DNA from: Hyphococcus sp. | Lineage (GTDB): Bacteria; Pseudomonadota; Alphaproteobacteria; Caulobacterales; Parvularculaceae | Length of the DNA stretch: 64,000 bases | Direction of reading: 5' to 3' | Assembly: GCA_028281665.1 (NCBI GenBank) | Contig: JANQJK010000016.1 | Span: 186,001-250,000 of the forward strand | Shown: positions 35,352 to 45,700 of the stretch, piece after piece | Layout of the letters: each line of letters opens with the position of its first letter | How positions within the stretch are numbered: the first letter of the stretch is position 1 | Program-made: the position numbers and the translations under genes | The notes under the pieces: model-generated | What the model saw: only the letters and a program-made list of their open reading frames with translations | Told to the model about the DNA's origin: nothing | Databases searched by the model: none

Positions 35352-35370
35352 CCGGGCGCCGAGCGCCCGG
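35352..35370 (+). terminator. Hairpin after tgt
   Basis: CCGGGCGC (35352-35359) pairs perfectly with GCGCCCGG (35363-35370) over a 3-base loop, just after the tgt stop. No T-run follows, so termination would be weak or need Rho; it may instead protect the mRNA end. Confidence 0.4.
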
Positions 35371-35496
35371 AAATCGGTTGACCGAAACGGGCGGCGTCCC
35401 TATGTTCCGCCGCCTCAAAGCCGGACCGCCGCTTCCATTGGCGAAGCGGCGTTCGCATGTTAAGCGCCGGGCGCCGGCGCGATCCCGACGTCCCGT

Positions 35497-35572
35497 GGGC
35501 CCATAGCTCAGTTGGTAGAGCAACTGACTTTTAATCAGTAGGTCGAAGGTTCGAATCCTTCTGGGCTCACCA
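35497..35572 (+). tRNA. tRNA-Lys (UUU)
   Basis: 76 bases with encoded CCA. Acceptor GGGCCCA pairs with TGGGCTC (one G-U), the D arm is AGCTCAGTTGGTAGAGC, stem ACTGA/TCAGT encloses CTTTTAA with anticodon TTT, and the T arm is GAAGGTTCGAATCCTTC. AT-richer, possibly foreign sequence follows it. Confidence 0.97.
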
Positions 35573-36342
35573 TTAAAATCAATAAGGTAGCGGAAATTTT
35601 CGATTCCGCAGAAGTTCTCTAGCTAGCAATTAGCAAGCGAATTTTCTCGAATACTCGATGATAACAACGTCTTTCGGGGCTGGACAGTGCCGCCGCGCCA
35701 TTGCCTTCGCTTTGGTGATGTACGCTACCCTGCGTTTGTCCTCCGGGAACGGATGGAAATTTACAAGGGCCCGCAGAAAATCCGTGTCGTCCAGCCCGCC
35801 CGCGTCGTCGAACATGTTCCGCGCTGCGACGCTCTCACAGTCAAAGGCCGCATCCGCTACCAGCGCACCAACGGCGTCTTCATCGACGCCCCTGTCGATG
35901 ATCGCGTCACCCTCCCGATCGCCCTCATCGCAAGAGAGGCGGGCTGACGCGGGGGGCTTAGTTGCCTCCTGGCGGCCCTAGGCCGCCCCGATGAAGGCTC
36001 GTCGAAGTCACTATAACGTTTGAGGCACGGGTTCCGGAAAGGCCGGCGCAAAAAAACGCATCGCCTGTGTACCACTTTCGAGCAATCAGTCCATCCGGTC
36101 ACCGCGCCAATCTCTGCATTTAAACACTGTCGGCGCACATTTCTTTGCATTCGGGTCGCTGAAATCGTCCGTTGAATGGACGCGGGAGGGGCCGCGGCTG
36201 TCGCTTTCATTTGTCAGGCCGCCCGATTTCGACTGGAGCGCCGGGGCAAATTGTGACAATCCGTCCGGCGAGAAAGCCGATTGAGCGCGCTTCGCGCCAA
36301 GCGGGAAAACGAGACCGAAGGTATTGAAGAAGGCCGCCTGTT
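35573..36342. other. 770-bp region of unclear coding after tRNA-Lys
   Basis: The first 90 bases are AT-rich and contain a GCGGAA...TTCCGC hairpin (35590-35609). Then two frames on opposite strands (35630-35815 leftward, 35687-35947 rightward) both look partly protein-like. From about 35990 to 36342 I see nothing beyond the presumed purU promoter; frames there are Arg-rich and unnatural. Confidence 0.5.
35630..35815 (-). CDS. Possible small or degraded gene next to tRNA-Lys
   Basis: 61 codons from ATG 35815 read as a natural-looking acidic/basic helix-rich peptide (DDTDFLRALVNFHPFPEDKR, then RVAYITKAKAMARR, ending IIEYSRKFAC). The same frame stays open upstream to about 35980 with equally natural sequence (GVDEDAVGALVADAAFD) but has no start codon there, so this may be the 3' end of a broken gene. 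The rightward frame over the same bases is the rival. No family recognised. Confidence 0.3.
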   Translation of the reverse strand: MFDDAGGLDDTDFLRALVNFHPFPEDKRRVAYITKAKAMARRHCPAPKDVVIIEYSRKFAC

Positions 36343-37203
36343 ATGAGCGATCCGATGATTTTGACTCTATCTTGCGCTGATCGCCCTGGCATTGTCGCGG
36401 CCGTTTCCGGATTGGTCGCCGAGCATGGCGCTAACATTATCGAGGCGAGACAATTCGAGGCGGCGGATACAAATCGTTTTTTTATGCGGATTGTATTTGA
36501 GGGGGGTAACGACGCATGGTCGTCCGCAGCGTTTGAAACCGCTTTTGCGGAGCTGGCGATTCAATATGGCATGGGCTGGGCAATGCGGCCCAGGAGCGCG
36601 CGCAAAAAAGTTGTCATTCTTGTTTCAAAGTTCGATCACTGCCTTGGCGATCTTCTCTATCACATGAGGATTGGCGGTCTGCCGATGGATGTGTGCGCTA
36701 TCGTCTCCAACCATCCGCAGGAAGCGTTGAATCTCACAACCTTCGGGAGTATTCCGTATCACTACTTTCCGGTCAGTGCGAAAACAAAAATCGAGCAGGA
36801 GGCGCAAATTCGAAGCGTCCTCGATGAGCATAAACCTGACATTGTCGTGCTTGCGCGATACATGCAGATATTATCGAATGATCTCTCACAGGATCTGTAT
36901 GGGCGGTGTGTTAACATTCACCACAGCTTTCTTCCGGGCTTCAAGGGCGGCAAGCCCTATCATCAGGCGTATGAGCGCGGCGTAAAAATGATCGGGGCGA
37001 CAGCGCATTTCGTAACGCCCGATCTCGACGAGGGGCCGATCATCGCGCAGGACGTTGAAGCGATTACACATGCGGACGCGCCTTCTGATCTGATCCGGAA
37101 GGGTCGCGACATCGAGCGGCGCGTGCTTTCGCGCACAGTTCGTTACCTGCTGGAAGACCGTGTTTTTTTAAACGGTTCAAAAACGGTTGTGTTTGAAGCG
37201 TAA
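36343..37203 (+). CDS. purU: Formyltetrahydrofolate deformylase
   Basis: 286 residues. An N-terminal ACT domain (LTLSCADRPGIVAAVSGLVA) is followed by the formyltransferase-type hydrolase domain with the catalytic Asn-His-Asp set: VNIHHSFLPGFKGG and ATAHFVTPDLDEGPI. It hydrolyses 10-formyl-THF to formate and THF, balancing one-carbon units and feeding PurT. Single gene; the secretion operon converges on it from the right, leaving about 85 bases without a clear terminator. Confidence 0.95.
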   Translation: MSDPMILTLSCADRPGIVAAVSGLVAEHGANIIEARQFEAADTNRFFMRIVFEGGNDAWSSAAFETAFAELAIQYGMGWAMRPRSARKKVVILVSKFDHCLGDLLYHMRIGGLPMDVCAIVSNHPQEALNLTTFGSIPYHYFPVSAKTKIEQEAQIRSVLDEHKPDIVVLARYMQILSNDLSQDLYGRCVNIHHSFLPGFKGGKPYHQAYERGVKMIGATAHFVTPDLDEGPIIAQDVEAITHADAPSDLIRKGRDIERRVLSRTVRYLLEDRVFLNGSKTVVFEA

Positions 37204-37287
37204 CAACGCACCACAGGCGATAGCAAGACACGCGCCTCAGCGTTGCCTGTTGCCCTCTTGGAGGTCAGAGGCCTGTCGAGGCGCGGA

Positions 37288-38637
37288 TCAACGTTCGGTG
37301 AAAGCCTGGTCAAGCGATCGCGAGACGGGCTTCAGGATGTACTGCATGAGCGTCCGTGACTGGGTAATAATATCCACGCGCACCTGCATGCCCGGGGCGA
37401 GAGGGCGAGCGCGGGAGCCGGCGCCGACCTCCTGCTCGGGGAGGCTGATATACGCGATGTAATACGCATCGCCCGTGCGCTCGTCGGTAAAACTATCGGC
37501 GGAAATATGCGCGACCTCTCCCTCAAGCTTGCCGTAGCGATTGGGGTCGAACGTCGTAACTGTAACATCCGTTTTCATGCCGATGGTGATGTGCCCGATA
37601 TCTTTTGGGTCGACGCGCACCTCCGCTATCAGCGTCGCGCCGACGGGCGTGATCTCCGCCACAACGCCGCTGGGCGAAACCACGTCTCCGCGTCCGTTGA
37701 CGAGCAAGTCGTTGACGACGCCAGCGACAGGGGCGCGAACGGTTAGCCGGTCCGACCGGTCTTTGAGCGAGGCGATCGGTTCTTCCAGTTCGGCAAGCTG
37801 CGCGACGGCCGCCGAGCGTTCCTCGGCGATACGGGATTGGTACTCCGCAGCGGCGCCTTCGCGGTCGGCTCGGGCGCTGGCGTGCGCACGGCGCGCCTGG
37901 TCGAGCCGCGATCGGGCGCCGGCGGCCTTCGCCTTTGCGGAGGCGACCGATGCTTTTGCTTCGAGATAGGACTGCTTCGACGTGAAGCCTTCATCGATCA
38001 GCTCGTCCTGTATCTCAAGCTGCTGCTCTGCAAAATCGAGGAGATCGGTTTCGGCCACAAGTTCGGCCTCGGTTTTTTTGACCTCCGATTTCGCCGAGGC
38101 TTCCCGCTCCGTAAATGTCGCCATCACGGCGCGGTGTTGCTGAGTGGCGGATGCAAAAACAGTGATTTGCTCGGCGACCATGGTTGGCCAGGCGTCAATG
38201 AAGTTCCCGAAGTCCGGTTCGCGCCCTTCGGCCTGCGCCGCCAGTCGCTCCAGCCGAAGTTCAAGATCGGCGCGGCGCGCTTCGAAGCGGTCGAATTCGC
38301 CGCCGGCGTTCTCCGTACGCAGACGAACAAGCGGCTGGCCCTCGGCGACGCTTTCTCCCGGCGCGACCAGCACCTCGTCAATAATTCCGCCTTCGAGGTG
38401 CGCGGCCTCGCGGGTCGATCCAAACGGCGCGATTTCGCCCATGGCGACAGAAAGTTCGCGCACGGTTGCGATATTCGCCCAGACGAGCAACACGATCACC
38501 AGCCCGCTGATGATAGCCATTGTCGCGCGCGCGAGAAACGGCGGCGCCCCTTCCTCCAGCTCGATGGGCAGCGCCAGACCATGACGTTCGCCGACATTCT
38601 CGTGCTTTTGTTCTGTTTTCTGCACAGTGTTTGTCAT
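37288..38637 (-). CDS. HlyD-family type I secretion periplasmic adaptor
   Basis: 449 residues. A short cytoplasmic tail, one membrane helix (about 38-58, MAIISGLVIVLLVWANIATV), a lipoyl-like half (GGIIDEVLVAPGESVAEGQP), a long coiled coil (about 110-290, with FTSKQSYLEAKASVASAKAK) and the second half with VRAPVAGVVNDLLVNG and GMKTDVTVTTFDP. It bridges the inner-membrane ABC exporter to the TolC channel. The ATG overlaps the upstream ABC gene by 4 bases; it is the third gene of a leftward operon. Confidence 0.92.
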   Translation of the reverse strand: MTNTVQKTEQKHENVGERHGLALPIELEEGAPPFLARATMAIISGLVIVLLVWANIATVRELSVAMGEIAPFGSTREAAHLEGGIIDEVLVAPGESVAEGQPLVRLRTENAGGEFDRFEARRADLELRLERLAAQAEGREPDFGNFIDAWPTMVAEQITVFASATQQHRAVMATFTEREASAKSEVKKTEAELVAETDLLDFAEQQLEIQDELIDEGFTSKQSYLEAKASVASAKAKAAGARSRLDQARRAHASARADREGAAAEYQSRIAEERSAAVAQLAELEEPIASLKDRSDRLTVRAPVAGVVNDLLVNGRGDVVSPSGVVAEITPVGATLIAEVRVDPKDIGHITIGMKTDVTVTTFDPNRYGKLEGEVAHISADSFTDERTGDAYYIAYISLPEQEVGAGSRARPLAPGMQVRVDIITQSRTLMQYILKPVSRSLDQAFTER

Positions 38638-40859
38638 CGTTCCGCTCTCAACTCGGTATCCATGATTTTTGGCACGACTTCATCGGGCGTTCCGACATCG
38701 CGCACGCTGCCGCGATCGAGCCAGACGATGCGATCGGCAAGACGCATATGGCTCGGGCGCTGCGTTGTCATAATGATGGCGCTCGTGCGCCGTTTCTCCT
38801 CAAGGATCGAAAGCAGCGCCTTCTCGCCGGAGGCGTCGAGGGTCGCCGCGGGTTCGTCCAGAATGTAGATCGGCGCGTTCTTGATAAAGGCGCGCGCGAG
38901 GATGATCCGGCTCTTGAGCGCGTCGGACCAAGTGGATCGCGCCATGACCGTACATTTTGTCTCAAGGCCCTCGGCGAGGGCGCTGCCGAAATAATCGTCT
39001 ATCCCGAGTTTGCGAATGACCGCATCGATCTCGGCGTCCGTGGCGTCCGGGCGCGCAAGGCGAATATTTTGCGCCACTGTCCCGTGAAACAGGTCCGGCG
39101 CCTGGAGCCCGACGCCAAGGGCGTGTCGCCACTCGCCCTTGTCGAGCTGGCGCAGGTCAAGACCGTCAATAAAGATGGATCCCGCCTGCTGCTGATAAAG
39201 TCCCATCAGCATGCGCAAGGCGGTCGACGTGCCTGACACGCTTTGGCCGTAGAGACATACGATCTCGCCGGGCTTCACCTCGAAGGAGACGCCGCGAAGC
39301 GACGGTTCGCGAGCGCCCGGATAGCGGAAAGAGATTTTGTCGAAGGCGACATGGCCCTTAAATGTCCGCGGAATGGAGGGCCCCGCATTCGGTTCGCGCT
39401 CCAGCGGCATTTTCACCAGACGGTCGACCTGCTGAATGCTTTGCAGCGTCTGCCCGAGCGTCAGCCCGCTTAGAAAGATGTTTCTGATCGGGCCGAGCAC
39501 GCGCCAGGAAAGCGCCATCACGGCGATGAGCGCGCCGGCGCTGAGATCGCCCGAAATGACCATACCCGCGCCGCCGGTCAAAATCGCGACGCCGGCGATG
39601 GCGACCATCGATTGCGAAAACGTTTGAATAAGAAAATTGAGCTCGCGCGCTTTCTTGTTGGCGATTGCCGCGTCAGCGGACATGCGACGCTGTCGGCGCA
39701 ACCAGACATGCTCTGCGCCAAGATCGCGTATCGCTCGCTGCGACGACACGGCTTCAACGGTCAGATTGTTCAGTTGCGCGCGCGCGTTTCCGGCCTTGCG
39801 GACATGTTCGGCCGTTCGCGGCAGCGCCCACGCCGCCACGACCGCATAAACGCCGACAAGCGCGATCGGAATCCAGACAAGGGGTCCGCCGATAAATGCG
39901 ATGACAATGATGAAAAGCAGAAGGAACGGCAGGTCGAACAGGGCGTTCGCCAGGGGACCGGTAAACGCCTCGTGCAACGACGTCATCTGTTTCAAACGGG
40001 TCAGCTGCGACCCGATCGGCGCGTCTTCCGTATGTGACAGGGACAGGTGAATGAGATGCCGGAACGCCGTTTCGTTCAACTGTTCGTCGAGCCGCGCGCC
40101 GAGATAGGACTGGAGCCGTACGCGAACCTGGCGCATGGCGAAGTCCGCAGCCGCGATGACGATCACCCCGATTGTCAATCCGATCAGCACATCGACGGAC
40201 TTTGCACCGACCGCCTTGTCATAGACGGTCATGACATAAAGGGGCGGCGCCAGGGCGAAGAGATTGACAATAAAGCTGATCAGAAAGATCTGGCGGATGA
40301 CCGGTTTGAAAACGCCAAACGTTGTCGCGGACCAGCTCGGCGCCGCTGCGCCCGTCTGCTCGGATTTCTCAATCGCTTCAGGGAAAATGCAAAGGCCGGA
40401 GATCTCGTCCGCGGCGACTTTGTTGGGCGCTTCCATCGCCGGATCGAAAAGGATTACTGAGTTTTCCTCGTCGACCTTCTCCGCAAGGACGACGCAGCCG
40501 TCGTCGCGACGGATGAAGCAGGGGAGGTATTCCTCGCGGAGTTTTTCCAGGGTCGCCGGCTCTACGGTCGTTTGATAACCGAGGCGAAAGAGAACTGATC
40601 GAAACGCCGCGACAGTCGCCAGCGTGTCGGCGTGAGGCATCGCTTCGAATATGCGGCGCGGCCCTTGCGCCCAGCCGGTGAGCTTCAGGAAGCGATTGAT
40701 GACGACAATGCATTCGGAGTTGACCGCTTGCTGAATGGTCGGCGGTGCCATGAAGGCGGATTTAAGGCGCTGCTGCATCGCCAGCACCGGATTTTCACCG
40801 GCGGCGGCGTTCAGTCGGTCAAAAAAGGTGTCGTTGCTATGTTTCAGCAGGTTCATCAT
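38634..40859 (-). CDS. Type I secretion ABC half-transporter with degenerate ATPase motifs (first of two)
   Basis: 741 residues. N-terminal ~170 residues resemble the C39-peptidase-like domain of HlyB/LapB exporters without a catalytic Cys. A six-helix membrane domain (about 190-460) and a nucleotide-binding domain follow. In the latter, Walker A is GQSVSGTST (T544 where Lys is required), the LSGGQ signature is replaced by a TWSDAL segment, and the H-loop is TTQRPS (Gln700 for His). Walker B (YILDEP, D668/E669), Q-loop and D-loop remain. It should pair with the second ABC protein of the operon. ATP hydrolysis by the standard mechanism looks impaired. It overlaps its neighbours by 4 bases on each side. 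Confidence 0.9.
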   Translation of the reverse strand: MMNLLKHSNDTFFDRLNAAAGENPVLAMQQRLKSAFMAPPTIQQAVNSECIVVINRFLKLTGWAQGPRRIFEAMPHADTLATVAAFRSVLFRLGYQTTVEPATLEKLREEYLPCFIRRDDGCVVLAEKVDEENSVILFDPAMEAPNKVAADEISGLCIFPEAIEKSEQTGAAAPSWSATTFGVFKPVIRQIFLISFIVNLFALAPPLYVMTVYDKAVGAKSVDVLIGLTIGVIVIAAADFAMRQVRVRLQSYLGARLDEQLNETAFRHLIHLSLSHTEDAPIGSQLTRLKQMTSLHEAFTGPLANALFDLPFLLLFIIVIAFIGGPLVWIPIALVGVYAVVAAWALPRTAEHVRKAGNARAQLNNLTVEAVSSQRAIRDLGAEHVWLRRQRRMSADAAIANKKARELNFLIQTFSQSMVAIAGVAILTGGAGMVISGDLSAGALIAVMALSWRVLGPIRNIFLSGLTLGQTLQSIQQVDRLVKMPLEREPNAGPSIPRTFKGHVAFDKISFRYPGAREPSLRGVSFEVKPGEIVCLYGQSVSGTSTALRMLMGLYQQQAGSIFIDGLDLRQLDKGEWRHALGVGLQAPDLFHGTVAQNIRLARPDATDAEIDAVIRKLGIDDYFGSALAEGLETKCTVMARSTWSDALKSRIILARAFIKNAPIYILDEPAATLDASGEKALLSILEEKRRTSAIIMTTQRPSHMRLADRIVWLDRGSVRDVGTPDEVVPKIMDTELRAER

Positions 40860-42574
40860 GACGCAACAGCCCTTGCGTCATGGGCGTTGCGGTCAATGCG
40901 CTTCACTTGCCGGTCTGAAATTTCATAGGCGTCGTCGGCCATTTTGATCAGCGATGGCCGGTGCGTTGCCAGGATGATGGTGATTTTCCCGCGCAGATGC
41001 CGCAAGGCCTCGACGAATCGTTGTTCACCGGCGAGGTCGAGATGGGTGTTCGCCTCGTCGAGAATGATAACGGACGGCATTGTTGCAAGAGCCCGCGCGA
41101 TGGTGAGGCGCTGGGCCGTCGGCGCCGGAATGTCACGGCCGGCGGAACTTTTGAGCATCGTGTCGTAACCGAGCGGCATGCGGACGACTTCATCGTCGAG
41201 ACCGACGATGCGGGAGGCCGACAGGGCGGCGTTGGTGGGAAGCTCGCCGAACAGGGTCAAATTCTCGAGAATTGTGCCGCGGAAAATCGTAGGGGTCTGT
41301 CCGACATAACGAACGGCGCTGCGCGCGACGGACATGTCCTTGCTGTCGCCAACCTGGACGACGCCGCGGGCGACAGGCGTGTCGTCCATCAACAGGCGCA
41401 AGAGGGACGATCGGCCGGATCCGTCCGCGCCCTTGATTGCGACAAGCGCGCCCTTGGGAATCTCCAGATCGAGATTCTCAAAAAGCGGCTCGGCGCCGGC
41501 GTACTGGACCGTTACGTTTTTCAGGACGACTTGTCTGGGCTGGAACCGTTCGTGATACTCTACCGCAACGGGCGCCGCTTCACTGGCGCCTTCGAAAATC
41601 TTCGACACCCGTCCGCGCCGGTGTCTGGCAAGCTGAATTTCGTTCCAGCTTGCGAGCGAGCGCATCAGCGGTTGCAGAAGCTGCGACGACAGCAGCATGC
41701 AGCAGGCGAGCGCGCCGAGGGTCAGCCTGCCGTTTAATACGAGGACGGCGCCGACGCCGACAATCGCAATGACCGACAGTGCCGCATACATGACGCTGTA
41801 GGTCTGCGCTTCGCCGGTCAATCTGATGATCCGCTGCGTGATCATGCTCGCCGAAGACTGGAGGCGTTCAAACCGGCGCATCATCAACGGCTCCATGGCC
41901 GTCGATTTCACGGTCTGCATGGTTCGCAGCACTTCAATGATGAAGTCGTGCTTGCGCGCTTCATGGGTTTCGCTTTCGGCGATCGCCGTATTCAGTGAAT
42001 TTGTGCGGCGCAGGGCGAGATAACCGAACATGCCGAAGAGGCCGAGAACGACAAAAAAGATCGGTCCGCCAACCAGAACAATAACCGCGGCGAAAACCGG
42101 AATAAAAAGGATGTCGACGGCGACAAGACGCGACTGGCCGCCCAGATGTCCGCCAAGGCCTGTAACCGCCGTCAGTCTTTCGAGATGCTCGCTCGCCATG
42201 GTGCGGCTGTACTGGGACGGGCGGGCCGCCAGCATCGTCGACAGCGCTTTCATCGACAGTTTGTGCGTAAATGACGCTGCGGACCAGTTCACAAGCGACG
42301 CGCGAAGGTACTTTAAGATGGCGTCAACCACAACGACGCCGACCAGCAGGGTGACGAGCGCAGTCAGCGTGTCAAAGGATGCATTCGGCAGCACGCGATC
42401 GTAAATCTGAAGGATCGTAAAAGGCAGCGCCAGAGCGAGCAGATTAACTATAGCGGACGCGATATAGGTCGACGTGCTTACGGCCGGCTCGGGCATGATG
42501 GTGTCGTCAGACGCCTCAGTCCGCACCAGCTCGGCAAAATTGGTCAGCGCATCCCGCAACATGGAAAATGGCAA
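40856..42574 (-). CDS. Type I secretion ABC half-transporter with degenerate ATPase motifs (second of two)
   Basis: 572 residues without a C39-like domain. Six membrane helices (about 35-300) precede the nucleotide-binding domain. Walker A is GADGSGRSS (R388 instead of Lys), the signature region reads GRDIPAPTAQRLTIARA with no LSGGQ, while Walker B (IILDEAN, E507), the Q-loop (VGQTP) and the H-loop His (ATHRPS, H538) are kept. First gene of the leftward operon; the divergent RTX adhesin gene starts 168 bases away. Together with the 741-residue partner it would form a heterodimer whose two ATP sites are both altered. Confidence 0.9.
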   Translation of the reverse strand: MPFSMLRDALTNFAELVRTEASDDTIMPEPAVSTSTYIASAIVNLLALALPFTILQIYDRVLPNASFDTLTALVTLLVGVVVVDAILKYLRASLVNWSAASFTHKLSMKALSTMLAARPSQYSRTMASEHLERLTAVTGLGGHLGGQSRLVAVDILFIPVFAAVIVLVGGPIFFVVLGLFGMFGYLALRRTNSLNTAIAESETHEARKHDFIIEVLRTMQTVKSTAMEPLMMRRFERLQSSASMITQRIIRLTGEAQTYSVMYAALSVIAIVGVGAVLVLNGRLTLGALACCMLLSSQLLQPLMRSLASWNEIQLARHRRGRVSKIFEGASEAAPVAVEYHERFQPRQVVLKNVTVQYAGAEPLFENLDLEIPKGALVAIKGADGSGRSSLLRLLMDDTPVARGVVQVGDSKDMSVARSAVRYVGQTPTIFRGTILENLTLFGELPTNAALSASRIVGLDDEVVRMPLGYDTMLKSSAGRDIPAPTAQRLTIARALATMPSVIILDEANTHLDLAGEQRFVEALRHLRGKITIILATHRPSLIKMADDAYEISDRQVKRIDRNAHDARAVAS

Positions 42575-42742
42575 CTCGTAAACAAAAAACTTCGACTATC
42601 GGTCTATGGTTAAATCCTTTCGGAATGATAATCGGCGCTGAACTGCGATAGTGATTTACGTAGGATTAACTAGATTGATAAGTTTCTGATTAATTCCTTG
42701 CGCATAAAATTCGCCATGTTGCGCAATGTATAGAGTGCCCTT
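42575..42742. promoter_or_regulatory. Divergent promoter region of the secretion locus
   Basis: 168 AT-rich bases between the leftward ABC operon and the rightward RTX gene, so both are likely controlled together. A TTAA-N7-GATA string near 42668 is one base off the CtrA consensus TTAA-N7-TTAA; this is suggestive only. GAG lies about 7 bases before the RTX ATG. Confidence 0.5.
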
Positions 42743-45700
42743 ATGGCGGAAAATGTAGAAAAAACGCCGGTTGACGGAAAACAGTCAAACGCGGCGGATG
42801 AGGCTGCCTCTAAGCAATCGCAAGAGGATTTGCTCCTCCAGAGCGAACGCGAGGCGCTGAAAAAGGCGCAAAATGCCGACCCAATGCAGGCGGATGCGGG
42901 CGACAGCTCCGATGCAAACGCAAATCTCCATTTCGGCGATCAGCAAAATGGCGAGTTTAAAGCGGCTCAGGACGGACTCGACGGCGGCGATGGCGATCCC
43001 GCGCTTGCCGGCGCTGATCCGGCTGCGGCCGATGGCCAACCGCACGACAATGTGAACTACGAAACAGAAGGCGACACCGGTAACGAGTCATTAACCAACG
43101 AAAATGCCGGTGCGGAAAACGCCGGTGCGGCGGTCGGCGCGACGACGCCGCAAAATGCCGGGCCTGCGTCGGTGCCCGTTCAGAACGGCCCGCAACCGCA
43201 GGGCGATGGCGCGACGCTTCCGAATACGGCGAAAACAAATAGCGGCGAGCCCGAAGACGCCGACCCGACCGATGACCGAACGCCGGTCAACGAAGCGCCG
43301 ACCGACATTGAGTTGTCCAGCGACGTGGTCGCGGAAAACGAGGCGGGCGCGGTTGTCGCGACGCTGTCAGCGGTTGATCCCGATGCGGACGACACCGCGG
43401 CTTTCTCCATCGCGGAAGATCCCTCCGGTCTGTTTGAGGTTGTAGGGAACGAGCTAAGGCTGCGCGACGGCGTTTCGCTCGATCATGAGGCCCAGGACTC
43501 CTACGAAATCACGCTGCAGGTCGAGGACAGCGAAGGCAACGTCTATACTGAAACGGTGACGATCAACGTCGCCGATGTAAACGAAGGCCCGACCGACATT
43601 GCGTTGTCCGGCAATGTTGTTGACGAAAACGACGCAGACGCGGTTGTCGCCACGCTGTCGTCAACCGATCCCGATGTTGACGACACGGCGACCTATTCGA
43701 TTGCGGAAGACCCCTCCGGCCTGTTTGAGGTTGTGGGGAATGAACTGAGATTACGCGACGGCGTTTCGCTCGATCATGAGGCGCAGGATTCCTACGAGAT
43801 CACGTTGCAGGTCGCAGACGGCGACGGCGCGGTGTATACCGAAACCGTCACCATCAATGTCGCGGACCTCAACGAGGGACCGACCGACATTGCGCTTTCC
43901 GGCGATGTTGTCAACGAAAACGAAGCCGGCGCGGTTGTCGGAACGCTGTCTGCATTCGATCCGGACGCCGGCGATACGCTTGAGTTTGTTGTTTCGGACG
44001 ACCGTTTCGAAATCGTCGGGAATGAGCTGCGCGTGAAGGAAGGCGTGGCCTTCGATCACGAAGATGCAGACGCCATTGACGTCACGATTACCGCCGTCGA
44101 TCAGGGCGGTCTTGAAACGACTGAGACATTTACGGTCAACATTGCCGACGTCAATGAGGCGCCGACTGACATCGATCTGGACAACGCTTCGGTCGAAGAA
44201 AATGCCGTGGGCGCGACGATTGCGATGCTTTCGTCCTCCGACGAAGACGCCGGCGATACGGCAATCTATACGATTGCAGAGGACGATTCCGGCCTGTTCG
44301 AAGTTGTCGGCAATGAACTGCGTTTAAGAGACGGCGCATCGCTCGATCACGAAGCGCAGGACTCTTACGAGATCACGTTGCAGGTCGAGGACAGCGCGGG
44401 AAACACCTATTCCGAAACGGTAACGATCGATGTCGCGGACCTCAACGAGGGCCCGGCGGATATTCAGCTGTCTAACACCAGCATTGACGAAAATGATGCT
44501 GGCGCGGTCGTCGGAACCGTATCGGCATTCGACCCGGATGCCGGCGACGCTCTCACTTTCACGGTATCGGATGATCGCTTCGAAGTTGTCGACGATCAAT
44601 TGCGCGTGAAGGAGGGCGTCTCTTTCGATCATGAAACCGTCGACGCTATAGGCGTGACCGTCACGGCGACGGACGAGGGCGGTTTGTCGACGTCGCAGTC
44701 CTTCGTCATCGAAGTCAGCGATCTTAATGAGCGCCCGACAGATATCGAGTTGAGCGGCGATACGCTGAATGAGAATGACGCCGGCGCGACGGTGGCGATA
44801 TTGTCTGCCGTCGATGAGGACGAAGGCGACATTGCGACGTTTTCGATTGCCGAAGATCCGTCGGGCAATTTTGAAATCGTTGGCGACGAGCTGCGCCTCA
44901 AGGATGGCGTCGCTCTCGATCATGAAGCGCAGGATACTTACGAAATCACGATCGAGGTCGAGGATTCCGGCGGCGCGACATACACCGAAACCGTCACCAT
45001 CAATGTCGCCGATCTGAATGAAGGACCGACCGACATTCAGCTCTCCGGTGCAAGCGTCGACGAACACGATGTCGGCGCGGTCGTCGGCACGCTGACGGCG
45101 TTTGACCCGGATGAGGGCGATACGCTGGAGTTCACGGTCTCCGACGACCGCTTCGAGGTTGTCGGCGATGAACTGAAGCTCAGAGACGGCGTTGAGCTGG
45201 ACTTCGACGAGGTTGAGTCCATCGACGTCGTGGTCACCGCGACAGACTCGCAAGGCGCGTCCACGTCCCAGTCGTTTTCCATCAGCGTCGATGATGTCAA
45301 TGAGGGTCCGACCCTCGGCCTTGCATCCAGCAACGGACTGCAGGCGTCATATTTCAACATCGGACATTCACTCAGCAGTCTCGACCAGGTAGACTTCGAT
45401 GCGGTGCCCGACGCCGTCGATATCGTTGACAGCCTCGACTATCTCGCGGGCAATGATTCCTTCTGGGACGGCGCGCCCGGCGATTTCTTCGCTGCGCAGT
45501 ATGAGGGCCAGCTCGTCGTCAACGAAGGCGGTACCTACACGTTCTCGCTTGCGTCGGACGACGGCTCGATGCTGTTCATCAATGGCGAGCCGGTGCTCGA
45601 CAATGACGGGTTGCACAGCACGCGCACGCGCACGGTCACCCTCGACCTAGAGGAAGGCGCCCACGACATCGAGGTCCGCTATTTCGAAAACGGCGGCAGC

